Source: Amphibalanus amphitrite (taxonomy: Eukaryota; Arthropoda; Thecostraca; Balanomorpha; Balanidae). From it: a DNA stretch of 64,000 nt. Made by a program: the position numbers and the translations under genes. Location: assembly GCF_019059575.1 (NCBI RefSeq), contig NW_024881843.1, forward strand, positions 248,001-312,000, read 5' to 3'. The notes under the pieces were generated by a model, which was given only the letters and a program-made list of their open reading frames with translations, did no database searches and was not told the origin of the DNA. This document shows, in pieces, positions 1-9,683 of this stretch. Numbering within the stretch: the first letter of the stretch is position 1; each line of letters starts with the position of its first letter.

Positions 1-437
1 TTGACAAAACTGTGCGATTTGCGGCAAAAAGGGCGCCTTGTGACCAATGTGACGCCTTGCGGCAAACGCGGTGCATTTTTATACTTGTATCACAAACTGC
101 TCCCATTGAAAGAAAATCAGCACATTCTCTCGTCACTTTTTATTTTGATTAAAAACTTGCCCATCCGCCAATGCGAGGCACCCGCCGCCGATCGGCATGC
201 ATTTAATTCACAAAGTTTGTCGACCCCGGCTCTCAATGAAGATCTACGAACCGATCAAAATTTCATTGGCGTTCTTCCGGCGCGCGTCACGTGCCAACCG
301 TGCTCCCCAGCGAGTCGGAACCTAGAAAAGGCGCTGACCCGTTCTGTCACCTATAAGGTGTGCAAATTTCAGCCCCCTACGTCGTACCGTCTGCCCTGTA
401 GCCGTAACAAATTGAACCCACTACACGATGTGCGGAC
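1..437. other. Unassigned stretch, no supported gene
   Basis: An open frame runs through this stretch from the window edge, but its translation shows no domain, compositional bias or motif that I recognise. I treat it as non-coding repeat-like DNA cut by the window start. Confidence 0.4.
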
Positions 438-464
438 ACACAAACAGACAGACAGACAGATGGA
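438..464. repeat. ACAG microsatellite
   Basis: A short run of CAGA/ACAG units (four to five copies), lying just before the degenerate end of the MITE that starts near 500. Confidence 0.8.
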
Positions 465-1219
465 TTCTGTTGGAATAGTAAGTTAGAATTTCTCTTCAAA
501 GGTAGTGTGCCAGCTTTCCTGGACCGTATGGAGTTAATGGCCCAGATAAGGAGAACCGGATTTTTAGAACTTATCCATACCTTCAAAACTCATGGAAACG
601 TCTTAAATTCTTCAAATTTTGAGTACCCCAGTGCGAAATTCGCCCCGACGGGTTGTCGGTCGTACCCCAACCACATTTCACACCACTATGAACAATAAAT
701 GCACACACTGAAATCGCTATTACCGATATGCTCATCCAATCAAGTTTCGATAAACCCGTTCATCATCATCATCTCCTGCGGTTTCGAACACGCCTGTTAG
801 GTGGTGCGGTAGACCGCGCCCAAAGCCAGGGCCCCGGTAACGTGAGGTAGCCGAGTCGGAGCAGCGTGCGCTGACCAAGCCGGGGCTGCGCGTCCTCCCG
901 GTGTCATGTGATAGCCCGGGGCTGCCCGCGGGGATGCGGTAGACCGCGCCATTCCATTCCATTCCATTCCAGTGTATTTTAGTAAACAAGGATCAAATAA
1001 ATGTACAGAGCAAATAAGGGATCGGCGCAAAAGCATCGCTTAAATTAAAGCGCCTCTCCGAAGAAGAACATAAAATTGACAATGCTAACCTAACCAATAC
1101 CTGAGGCCAGACGACGCTAGCCCCGCCAGCAACCCTCCGAGCAACAAACGAACCGGGTCAAGGCGCCCGGGCCCGAGCGACAGCAGCTAGGCCAGCGTGC
1201 TTGGGTGTGAGTGGGTTAC

Positions 1220-2848
1220 CTAGTGTTGGGTGTTAAACCGGCGTGAGTGTGCGATGTATGAGTGAATGTGGAGAGCAACAAGTGTGCCCTGGGTTTCAGA
1301 AAGGTCGTTTCCATATAGAAGAATGTTAAGCTTCTGTCTACTTGGTAAGTTGTCAAAATTTGGAACGATTGGTCGAACGGCGTTAAAGAGTATTTGCCTG
1401 TGGTTTGTGTAAAGGGGGCACCAGAGCAAGTAGTGTGCTGTGTCTTCGTGTTTGTAGCCACAGGAACACGCTGGAGTTGGAGTTAGTTGGAGTGTGAAGA
1501 GATGTGCGTTGAGTGTAGCTAGGCCGACACGTAGTCGTGTGTGTTGTGTGTTGAGTGTCTTGGTGCCAAATGAGTGAAGTGCTGGTGGCTCTGGTGCCCC
1601 ATATCGCTGCCAGACTTGACGAGAGAAATCGCGGGGAGATCGGGTGTCTCGAAGCGATTCGGGAAGAAGGTTCCATTGTCGGATGGTGGCAGGGATGTAG
1701 GATCTGCGGAAAGAGGTTAGACGGGTGGGCGGGAGCGATAGGAGTCGTGCGTTGCGCAGTCGAAGTCCTGTGGCGTCTTGTCTTGTGTCTGTCAGAATAT
1801 TTGTGAGGTATGAGGGAAGAGGGGGGTAGTTGTAGTAAAGACGATGAAAGAATAGTAACTTGTGAATTTGTCTCCTCGTCTCTAGTCGTTCCCACCCCAA
1901 GTCTTTGAGAAGTGCGTCAGTCGGTGTTCGAAATAAGGCCCCGGTCACAAGTCTTGCACATCGATTTTGTAATATCTGGAGTCGCATTATGTCGTGTGAG
2001 GTGATGTTGCCGTCAAACACAATGTCACAATAATCAAAATGTGGTCTAATGTACATGGTATATATTTCGTTGAGAGTTGTTCTGGATGAAAATTTGGCAA
2101 CTGGGTAAATTGGCCCTAGAAGAGAGTTGACTGTCTTTATTACGTAATTAATATGCTGGTGGAAATGTAGGTCAGTGGAAAGGTTAAGTCCAAGATGTTT
2201 ATGTTGAGTAACTGGAGTCAGTTGTTTTCCATCGAAATAAAGTGTTAAGTTGTCATTTTCTAGTCTGTTGGTAAAGGTTTGTCGTACCGTCTTGTCAGCA
2301 TTAAATGTTATGGCCCAGTCTAATCCGTACTGTCGTATTAAGTCAAGGTCTCTTTGTAGTGATTGTTCATGTTGCTGGCTGTGTGGTGGATGTGCTAAAT
2401 ATAGTGAAGTGTCGTCCGCGTAAAATAGTGCTTCGTTTTCTGTTCGGTCGGAAAGGTCATTTAAGTACATCAAAGCGAGCAGAGGTCCAAGGACCGAGCC
2501 CTGGGGGCAGCCAGCCTGTATTTCTTGTGATGCCGAAATGCTAGATTCAACTCGAACAACCTGACTCCGGTGTTTAAGGTAAGATTTTAGTCATGCCAAT
2601 AAGTTCCCTGAGATGTTGTATTGAATTTCGCGTTTTTCAATGAGTCCTTCGTGCCAAATTTTATCAAAGTACTTTGAAATATCCAGGAAGATGGCTGTGA
2701 AGTCCTTGTTTTCGTTTAATGCTGAGTATAGTTGATGCGATAGATAAACAAGTTGGATGTGCGTGCTATGGCTTGGCCTATGGCCGCTTTGTTTTTCAGT
2801 CAAAAGATCATGCTCTGAAAGATGTTCATATATTTTATTGAAAACCAA
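1220..2848 (-). pseudogene. LINE ORF2 part 2: RT core and C-terminal Cys/His region
   Basis: One frame runs from 2848 to 1220 with a single internal TGA at 2591-2593. It contains the RT blocks FLDISKYFDKIWH and, after the stop, QGSVLGPL, then the catalytic YADD box (in LFYADDTSLY) and a conserved HLGLNLS block. The C-terminal half has the pattern CSCGYKHEDTAHYLLWC, a CxC...H...C signature seen downstream of RT in several invertebrate Jockey/CR1-group LINEs. The end at 1220 is followed by a ~250 bp 3' UTR. The TGA and the upstream frameshift make this a dead copy. Clade assignment is by motif pattern only. Confidence 0.88.
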
Positions 2849-2852
2849 TTTT

Positions 2853-4079
2853 TCAAGAATTTTTGAAATGTTCGGTAGAAGGTCGATAATTGATTGGGTC
2901 GGAACTGGAACCTTTACGTTTGAATATGGGTGTTACGCAAGCTTTTTTCCAAGAAAGGGGAAAGTTGCCTACTTGCAGAGATTTATTAAATAGTTTACAG
3001 AGGGGGTTTGCTAATAAAAGTGCACACATTTTGAGTAGTTTGTTTGGGATTTTGTCGGGACCTGATGCTTTGTTTGCATCTAAGGAATTTAGAATTTTGA
3101 GAACCTCAAGCTCGGTCACCTGGACCTCCGCAAGCTGGGGAGTATTGGGTGATGGAGGATTAATGTGAGGTACGTTAAGGTCACGTGTGTCAAGTCGGGT
3201 CTGTTTTGCAAAATGGTCATTTAAAATTGTGGCCTTGTCATAGTCATTCGTAATTGGCGTTCCGTCTTGATCAATGAGAGGTGGCATAGTATGAGTGTCT
3301 TTTTTCCCTATCAGTCCCTTTAAAATCCTATGGTACGTGCGTGGATTTTGTTTCTGGTCAAATAGCTTAGTAACCTCTGATTGGATGTGCATGTCTTTTA
3401 GTCGTTGATTTGTCTCTGTTGTTAGGTTTCGTTGAGTCCTCCACCTTTGCCAGTCCTCAGGAGTGTCATGTCTTTTTGCAATTTTGAACAATCTGTCACG
3501 TTTTCTGATTTGGCGTTTGAGCTCAATGTTAAACCATGGCTTGTTGTTGAATTTGGTAGTAAATGTCTTGACTGGGATTGAGGCTTTAGCTGCAGTTAGA
3601 AGGGCTTCAGTTACGTTTTCAGTTGCAGTGTCTATGTCACAGTCAAGAAGTCTGTCCCAATCAGTGTCCATCAAGAGTCTAGTGAGCTTGTCAGTGTCAG
3701 TTTGTCTGTAGTCCCAGAATTGTATTGTTTTGCTGATATTTGGAGGACGTTCTATATTTATTGAAACGTATACAGGTATGTGATCGATATTGGAGAAGGG
3801 AGAAAGAAGTCCAGAATCTTCAACCATCAGTTCGTTAGATATTACTATAAGATCCCTCAAATTTGCAATTTTGCTTGTTTCCATATACCGAGTGGGTTCA
3901 TTTATGAGTTGTTCAAGGTTGGAAGAAGAAATTTCGTCATGGAGGGCAATCTCGTAGGGTGATATTGGGCTATGGGTTGAAAATCTCTGATCGAGAAATG
4001 TGTTGCCACCATTGAAATCCCCTGTAATTATTATATTGTTTGGAGAATATATTCTTGCTAGGGCAACACTTTCTGACAT
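2853..4079 (-). pseudogene. LINE ORF2 part 1: endonuclease C-terminus and RT N-terminus
   Basis: The translation has the AP-endonuclease core motif IITGDFN near residue 20, a SNIDHIPV segment matching the catalytic S/DH region, a long basic linker, and the start of the RT domain: LDANKASGPDKIPNKLLK near residue 335, then an NYRP motif. The frame is lost just after NYRP, where a few bases appear to be missing, and the RT continues in another frame from 2848. This is the 5' part of the polyprotein of the LINE at 951-4127. The first ~100 residues expected of an EEP endonuclease are absent, so the copy is inactive. Confidence 0.88.
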
Positions 4080-4127
4080 TTTATCAAGGATTGAGGAATA
4101 GTTGTCTGATGTCTGGTTTGGTGGTAC

Positions 4128-4499
4128 AAAGCTGCGGCCCCGGCTTGGGTCAGCGCACGCTGCTCCGACTCGGCTACCTCACGTTACCGGGGCCCTGGCT
4201 TTGGGCGCGGCTTCTGCTCATACTTTGTGGTGCGGTGGTGGTGCGTCGGGCCGCGCGCTCTGACTTCGGCCAAGAAAAATGCGTCAGCTGATCATTGTCA
4301 TTTCTGCCACTTGCGTGTGGTGAAATGGGGTCATAACTTAAGAGACGGCTTTTTCATATCAATTATTTTACATAAAATCATATTTCAAACCATAAATAAT
4401 GTTCGACAGCCAAATAAAAGAAACAATACCAATACAGGCTTACAGTTTAAGGCTCGACATTGTGTTGTCTACGATTAGACAGCTGATAACTCATTCCCG
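4128..4499 (-). mobile_element. MITE family A, middle segment
   Basis: Reverse complement of about 30743-31122. It carries part of the GC-rich inverted repeat of family A (gcgcccaaagccagggcccc and its partner). It resumes exactly where the segment ending at 950 stops, showing that the LINE lies inside the MITE. Confidence 0.85.
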
Positions 4500-5096
4500 T
4501 ACAGTAGGTCTACTAAAAAAGTCCCCCGCTCCAGAGGCGGCCGGCCGGCCGAACCCCCGGATTCCAGCCCCGACTCTATTGCGCAGGCCGCGGCAGTGAC
4601 ACGGGTCAGGTCGCGGCGCCCGGCGAGTGGGTCAGTTGGCGGCGGTCGGCCGTGGAGTGAGGACGCCGTGTGTGGGGCGCAGAGATGCCGCAGTGCAGAG
4701 GAGGGGAAGATAATGACTGCACGATGCCGGAAATGATGCCTTTGTGATCTAAATTAAACACATGCAGTGCATATCTTCCCTTGCCCCATTCCTATTTTAT
4801 CATAATCCTTCAATAATCTGTAATGCCCATTCAGCGCAAGCAAGCAAACAAAACAACCCGTTTAGCGGCGACATCATCTCGGATAAAAAAGCGACATTGA
4901 TGATTTGAATAGACTTAGCGCGAGGGCAAATGGAGGGGTATAACTATATGTATCACATACCTACCGAGTATTTTATTCCCATCTAGCGAATTAAGATTGG
5001 GGATCTTGTCCAACAAGTCAGCGGCCGTTCTAGACACAGAATAATGCTTTGTTTTCGGTCACATCATTATTTGCAATAATTCGAAGCGAGGTTTAA

Positions 5097-6270
5097 CCCT
5101 CGCCGGCCGAGAAGAAGGGGTGGATGCCGCCACCATGCATTTTTTTTTGCGGTAGCTCAAAGCACACTGATGATGGAAGGCTGACATGTCGCATGCCTTA
5201 CATTTCATTCAAGCCGGATCACTTGACATCAACCACGTTTTCAGGTCAGGTCACTTAACTATGACGTCTTAGGTAAACCTCTGCACGGTTGTCGGTTATA
5301 AAATGATGCAATCCGCAATGCACTTAGTGTCGTATAAGCATAATGGGGAATTATGGAAACTGTTAATTTGGCGTCGGAAATGATCTGAAACTATACCTCA
5401 AGCACATGAAATCGTAACTTCATACATTCTTGGCAAGGTCTAATGCTTCACTTTTGCATTGTTCACCTTGCGTGGCGTCATTTATGACGTCACTAGGGTC
5501 ATAGGAGTGTTTCGTCAATAACTCCCGATCAAAATGAGCTAGCCAGTCGGGACAGCCATCAATGGACTTTGCAAGACTTGCCGAATCAAATGTTATGCAA
5601 CATGTCCTCCTTTCAACAGCTTCGTGGCCTGCGTTGCCCTAACATGACATTGACCTGAGGTAAACATCCTAAATTGCTTCACCTAAACAAAAAAGCATAT
5701 ACATCAACGCGTCTGAGAACAGAAAACACGATTGTATCGAAATGACGATAATGCATTTAGTTATTTACTAAGAACCGATCAAATGCCTTGGGGCCCTTGA
5801 CCTGCCCTAAGAGGTCACTGATATTCAAAAATGGGGTGCCAGTCGCTGCGTCACGTAACGACGCAAGCGCCCGTTTTTTTCCGCAAGGCTCTAGCAGCTA
5901 GCTCAATTATAGGAGCTAAACATGGGGTCGGCGAATCGCTCCCTTCTCACTCATCATTTGGCCGGGATAGTGTTTGCAATTATTGTTAAAATCTAGCATT
6001 TTAAGATTTCAAATGACCCATTTTTCCCCGCCCAAGTATTTCAATTCAAGGTCATAACATCAGGTTACGTCAAGTGACCTTACCTCAAGGAAAGTTCCTG
6101 TGCTCATCATATCTAAATACACCGACTAACCGATCGCTTCAGAACTTTCAGCGTTTTTAATGGGCAACAGTATATGTATTTGAAACGTTTACTTTGCAAG
6201 TTTGACATTGTTGACAGAAAGGCCGGGTCACCGGTCAATTATGAGATCGCTCAAGGCTCAAGTCAATGGG
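5097..6270 (-). mobile_element. Degenerate GGTCA-rich TTAA element (H-type), reverse orientation
   Basis: TTAA at 5093-5096 is followed by CCCTCGCCGGCCGAG, the reverse of the right end of the element at 37659-38693. Downstream blocks match that element in reverse: a CRE pair near 5470-5495 (tgacgtcat spaced motifs), the segment ending ttattgacgaaa-like near 5510, and a ggtaccaatc-like to tttccgc block near 5836-5890. The distal end was not located, so the end coordinate is approximate. Confidence 0.55.
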
Positions 6271-7555
6271 AGAAAATTGAACTGCGCTTTTTTGGACGGA
6301 ACGCATAATAAACACTCTGAAAACATGTGGAGCTTGATGAGATACAATACTGAATGAGAAAATTGTTTGTTTTGTTGGGGGCCATCTTTTTCGATCTGAA
6401 AAGGCCCTTGCACAGCTATGACATAACTATGCTGTGATGTAGTAATTGGGTTGTGCGAGCCAGCGACAGTGATCTGCGGAAGCGAGATTGTTCCCGTGGG
6501 ACGATTGCCCTGTCAGGACGGTCCAGCCGTCTTCCAAACGGTCACCCGAAGAGGATCATGTGTCCTGGAGGCTGGAATGGATCCGACATCAACTACAGGT
6601 TGGCTGGTGGGGTGACCTCCAGCCCAGAGAGGGAAGCATGAAGACTATAGCGATGCGGATTGGTTTTTTCCTGAGGATAGCGAGGACGGAAGGAATCTAG
6701 CACCCTTGAACCTTCCTTATACTGAATGTATCTCAGGCTGTTAAATCTCCTGAGCGTTTTTTTTTCTCGACATCGTCAAGGTGTCATTAACAAAAATATG
6801 AAATTCGGGAGGATAAATTAAATATAGAAATTGTGGCCAACAGAACATTATCAGTTGCGTTCAACATACTCGCAAGCATGTTCACACACCCAGCTTACAT
6901 ATGAGCCATGTAATAATTATTTTTGATAGACATGCTTAAGTTATGAAATCATCTGAAGTGTTTGTAAAGTTCCACGATACGGATCTAATATCCTGCTATG
7001 TATTATGACCATTTCTGGTCAGGTCATGTCTTTAAACATTTTTTTTTCCAATTTTTTCCAATTTTTTTCCAAATTTTTTCAAATGACCTTTAAAGATCAA
7101 CTTTTGATTCATTCGAAGCGTTTTGATAAGAGGAACACGAGGCTGGTAAAATTAATTTCATGCAAGTTTTAAGCTAAAAACTTTTAAGTGTTTGTGGAAA
7201 AGCAGTTGTTTTTCTCATAATACCGATGGTGGTAGTTGTTGTTATTTACATGCTAAGCCGTTGACCCTAATTAAATCTGACAATATTATTCACTATTCAG
7301 ATTTCAGACAGCGGTAAACGAGCTGATTGTTGTGTTAGATTAGGCTCTTTCGGTCGATTTCAGAGTGGGAAGGATGATAGAAATTAGGGGGAGACAGGGG
7401 GCCTGGGCGGGAGTCCTGGACCTCATACTCCGCTGGGGCCGAGCCCATCACGCGGATTGCCCTGACACATGGATAGCCCTGGGCGGAGTTTCACGGCCCC
7501 GCGCTGCCACACGCTGCGCTGCGCTGCTGCATTGTTGCGGCGGTTGATATGAATT
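6271..7555. other. Interior of the TA-flanked element, no confident gene
   Basis: A few short open frames occur at 6453-6700. In one frame, 6640-6740 reads an acidic peptide beginning EDYSDADWFF, but I recognise no family. T-rich tracts lie at 7040-7080. Nothing else is supported. Confidence 0.4.
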
Positions 7556-7579
7556 CGGCTCCACGCTAGCGTTGCGAGC

Positions 7580-7990
7580 CATAGGCGCGGGAGCCGGGGG
7601 GGGGGGGGGCGTGGGGGCAGCTAGCCCCCCAAATCTGGGGCCATGGGGGCGGTGCCATGGAAATTGGAAACCCAATGCACCGGGCAGCTTGCCCCCCCCC
7701 CCCCAACTCTGGGGCCGTGGGGGCGGTGCCCTCACAGCTTTGAGACGGAATACCACACTTTTTTGCAAAATGTTTTCTTTTTTGTTGAAAAAAGCCGAGG
7801 GATAAAAATAAGTGGCCTAAAACCGGTGAGAAAACTAGATTTGGGAGGACCCCAGGTTGATCTCTATTATGGTGTGCCCCCAGTCGGAAAGTAGTTCCCG
7901 CGCCCCTGTTACGAGCTTCCGAGTCTGTTGATGTTTCCATGGAAATTGGAAACCCAGTCCCAATGCACCGGTGCGCGCAACGCACCCTGT
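7580..7990. repeat. G/C-tract region with a repeated 45-bp motif
   Basis: Long G run at 7597-7609 and C run at 7692-7705. The segment catggaaattggaaaccca occurs twice (about 7656 and 7938) next to atgcaccgg. A GGGGCNGTGGGGGCGGTGCC-like motif also repeats. Apparent open frames here on both strands are low-complexity shadows. Confidence 0.65.
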
Positions 7991-8480
7991 CTAAGCAAAA
8001 CTTTACCATCGATGACCTCTAGTCACATGACCTCTGGTTATGACCCGATCCAAAATTGGCTGAAGTATTTTTCTTCTTTTTGCTACTTTTGACGCTACTT
8101 CGAATATCACTTCAATGCCCAAAGAAGAATGATGCTCAATCCCCATTTCCCCTCCAACAGGGTGTGAGAGTCTAGGCATTCCTGTGGGGCACGGGCTAAC
8201 AATGACTATCTCATAATCATCTGTGGCCATGAACATCTACTGCCATCCTTTAACACCGGTTTCGCTGCGCTGAGCGGTGGCCGTCCCGTTTGTTGGATTC
8301 TACAGCTGGCTGGTGGAAAGCGTTACCGGCCGCCCGTCCACCGCCCGCGGGCCGGACCGAGCGGTCCCGCTGACCCTACCTGACCTGAGCCCGGCGCGAT
8401 ATGGGACAGGCAGACGGGGGTTCGGCTCAGCGAAGGCAGCGCCCACTGGTGCTGGGGACTTTTTTAATAGACCTACTGTA

Positions 8481-8729
8481 CGTCGTAACTCTATAATGAC
8501 CTTTGCTTATTGTCACATGTGCGCCGCATTCGCGATTGTTGCCGACGCCTGTTTACAGGTCAGCCCACTACAATTGTTATACATATCGAAAAACCGATAA
8601 ACTTTTAGGCGAAAAAGGCACTATTCCAGGCCCATTTTTGATTTTTTTTTTGCGATATTAGGTAAAAACAGAAGCTTCTTATCCTAGGAAAAATAAAATG
8701 GGAAATCTTTCAAAGGTGGCACACTACCT
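8481..8729 (-). mobile_element. MITE family A, terminal segment
   Basis: Reverse complement of 30504-30756, ending with TGGCACACTACCT and TTAA (8730-8733). Confidence 0.85.
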
Positions 8730-8806
8730 TTAAGTTGGGCTTCAAGATCGGATATTCTCATTTCAATTTTATTGTTTGGTAAATGTCTCAGCGTAATATA
8801 CGTCCA

Positions 8807-9027
8807 GGGCCTCGTTTCATAAAGCGATTCCTTAACTTACGGCGGTTTTTGATCTTGTATTGCAAGTGCATGTGAAGCGATGACGTTAGTTTGAACCGTT
8901 GAATTTATTCATCTTGCAAGCAAGAACAGAAGGGAGACGGGGAAATAAATTTATCGCTTCACATGCACTTGAAATACAAGACCAAAAACCGGCGTAAGTT
9001 ACGGACTCGCTTTATGAAACGAGGCCC
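8807..9027. mobile_element. Foldback MITE with GGGCCTCGTTTCATAAAG ends
   Basis: About 221 bp with near-perfect inverted arms of ~75 bp. The left arm starts GGGCCTCGTTTCATAAAG (8807) and the right arm ends CTTTATGAAACGAGGCCC (9027). A spacer of ~70 bp contains a gcaagcaagaac stretch. There is no coding capacity. MITEs with a similar TTTCATAAA terminus are widespread in invertebrate genomes. Confidence 0.85.
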
Positions 9028-9155
9028 AAGTCTCTTTCGTAAAAGCCTTTGATTTGTTTTCTAATAGGGGCACTGTACAAAAGTTTAAAAGTAATTTTGA
9101 CGATTAAAGGAAAAGGTCACGTAAGGCAAAGCTGAAGTAAACCAAGCTCAAGGCA

Positions 9156-9681
9156 ATGCCAATCGCAAGAATAACCAATGAAATGACAACAAAAGATATA
9201 AAGAAAGAGCTCGAGAAGAGGGGGCTGTCAAGAAAAGGAAGAAAGGCAGAATTACTGAAGAGATTGAATAATGCAATGTCAAACGAGGAAATAAGGAGCG
9301 GAAGCTCAGAAAGGTCACTGACAACGTCCTTTGATTCAGTCGCGTCATCGAGCATTGTATCTCAAATCGCTTCAGAAGTCGCCAGAAAGGCTGAACTGAA
9401 AATAAAAATGACGGTTTTAGAAGAAAAGCAGCGGCTGCAAGTTCAAGAACTAGAACTCCAAATGAAACGTGCCAAATTGGATTTGGAGGAACAAATAGCC
9501 GTTTCTGAGGCACGAAGGGTTGCATTAGAAACGCAAGCGGAGCAGGGCTCTACTTCGGCACAAAGTCTTAGGCATTCAAAAGATAGGCAGCAAGATCTGC
9601 AGCATGACGCCGACCGAGCATTGAAGGATGAGGGATTGTTGGCGATAAGTTCTCTTTTGACGCAGCAAAAACGGAGCCTTT
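9156..9681 (+). pseudogene. BEL/Pao gag, N-terminal part (SAP-like and coiled coil)
   Basis: Starts at ATG 9156. Residues ~10-45 (TTKDIKKELEKRGLSRKGRK and following) form a SAP-like helix-turn-helix pattern. Residues ~75-125 are a strongly charged coiled coil (EEKQRLQVQELELQMKRAKL and following). This N-terminal arrangement is common in BEL/Pao gag proteins. The frame is interrupted at 9682 by the TA-flanked element 9684-12479 and resumes in phase at 12480. The stop seen near 9711 belongs to the insertion. No LTR or primer-binding site could be identified upstream. Confidence 0.8.
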
Positions 9682-9683
9682 TA

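Larger units (their letters stand above)
951..4127 (-). mobile_element. CR1/L2-like non-LTR retrotransposon, 5'-truncated
   Basis: Minus-strand LINE inserted in the family A MITE between gtagaccgcgcc (ending 950) and caaagctgcggcc (from 4128), sequences that are contiguous in the intact copy. On the minus strand the order is endonuclease C-terminal part, reverse transcriptase, C-terminal cysteine/histidine region, 3' UTR, and a tail of GGAAT units (about 951-971). The short tandem tail instead of poly(A) is typical of CR1/L2-type elements. The endonuclease N-terminus and any ORF1 are missing. Confidence 0.88.
4502..8478. mobile_element. 4 kb TA-flanked DNA element with CAGTAGGTC ends
   Basis: Ends are CAGTAGGTCTACTA (from 4502) and TAATAGACCTACTG (to 8478), each flanked by TA (4500-4501 and 8479-8480). 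The uninterrupted sequence cccgtacgt of the host MITE is seen at 30746-30756 in reverse. TA duplication with a CAGT-type end fits the Tc1/mariner superfamily, although GTAC duplication is also arithmetically possible. The outer ~100 bp are imperfect inverted repeats that share AAAAAAGTCCCC and GCCGAACCCCCG. No transposase ORF was found. A GGTCA-rich TTAA-type segment lies inside near 5097. Confidence 0.75.
500..8729 (-). mobile_element. TTAA MITE family A, copy 0, split by two insertions
   Basis: Pieces 500-950, 4128-4499 and 8481-8729 together match, in reverse, the intact ~1.07 kb copy at 30504-31571. The outer ends carry the inverted ends AGGTAGTGTGCCA and TGGCACACTACCT. The right end abuts TTAA (8730-8733); the left flank is a decayed TTCA. 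The gaps are a LINE (951-4127) and a TA-flanked element (4502-8478). Removing both gives ~1074 bp, the length of the intact copy. No coding capacity is seen, so the element is non-autonomous. Confidence 0.85.

Noticed and set aside
1-486. 161-codon open frame as a gene
   Set aside because: No start is visible in the window, no domain or bias, and it ends in an ACAG microsatellite.
7448-8009. Proline/glycine-rich open frames on both strands
   Set aside because: Produced by G and C tracts; not conserved between the two motif repeats there.
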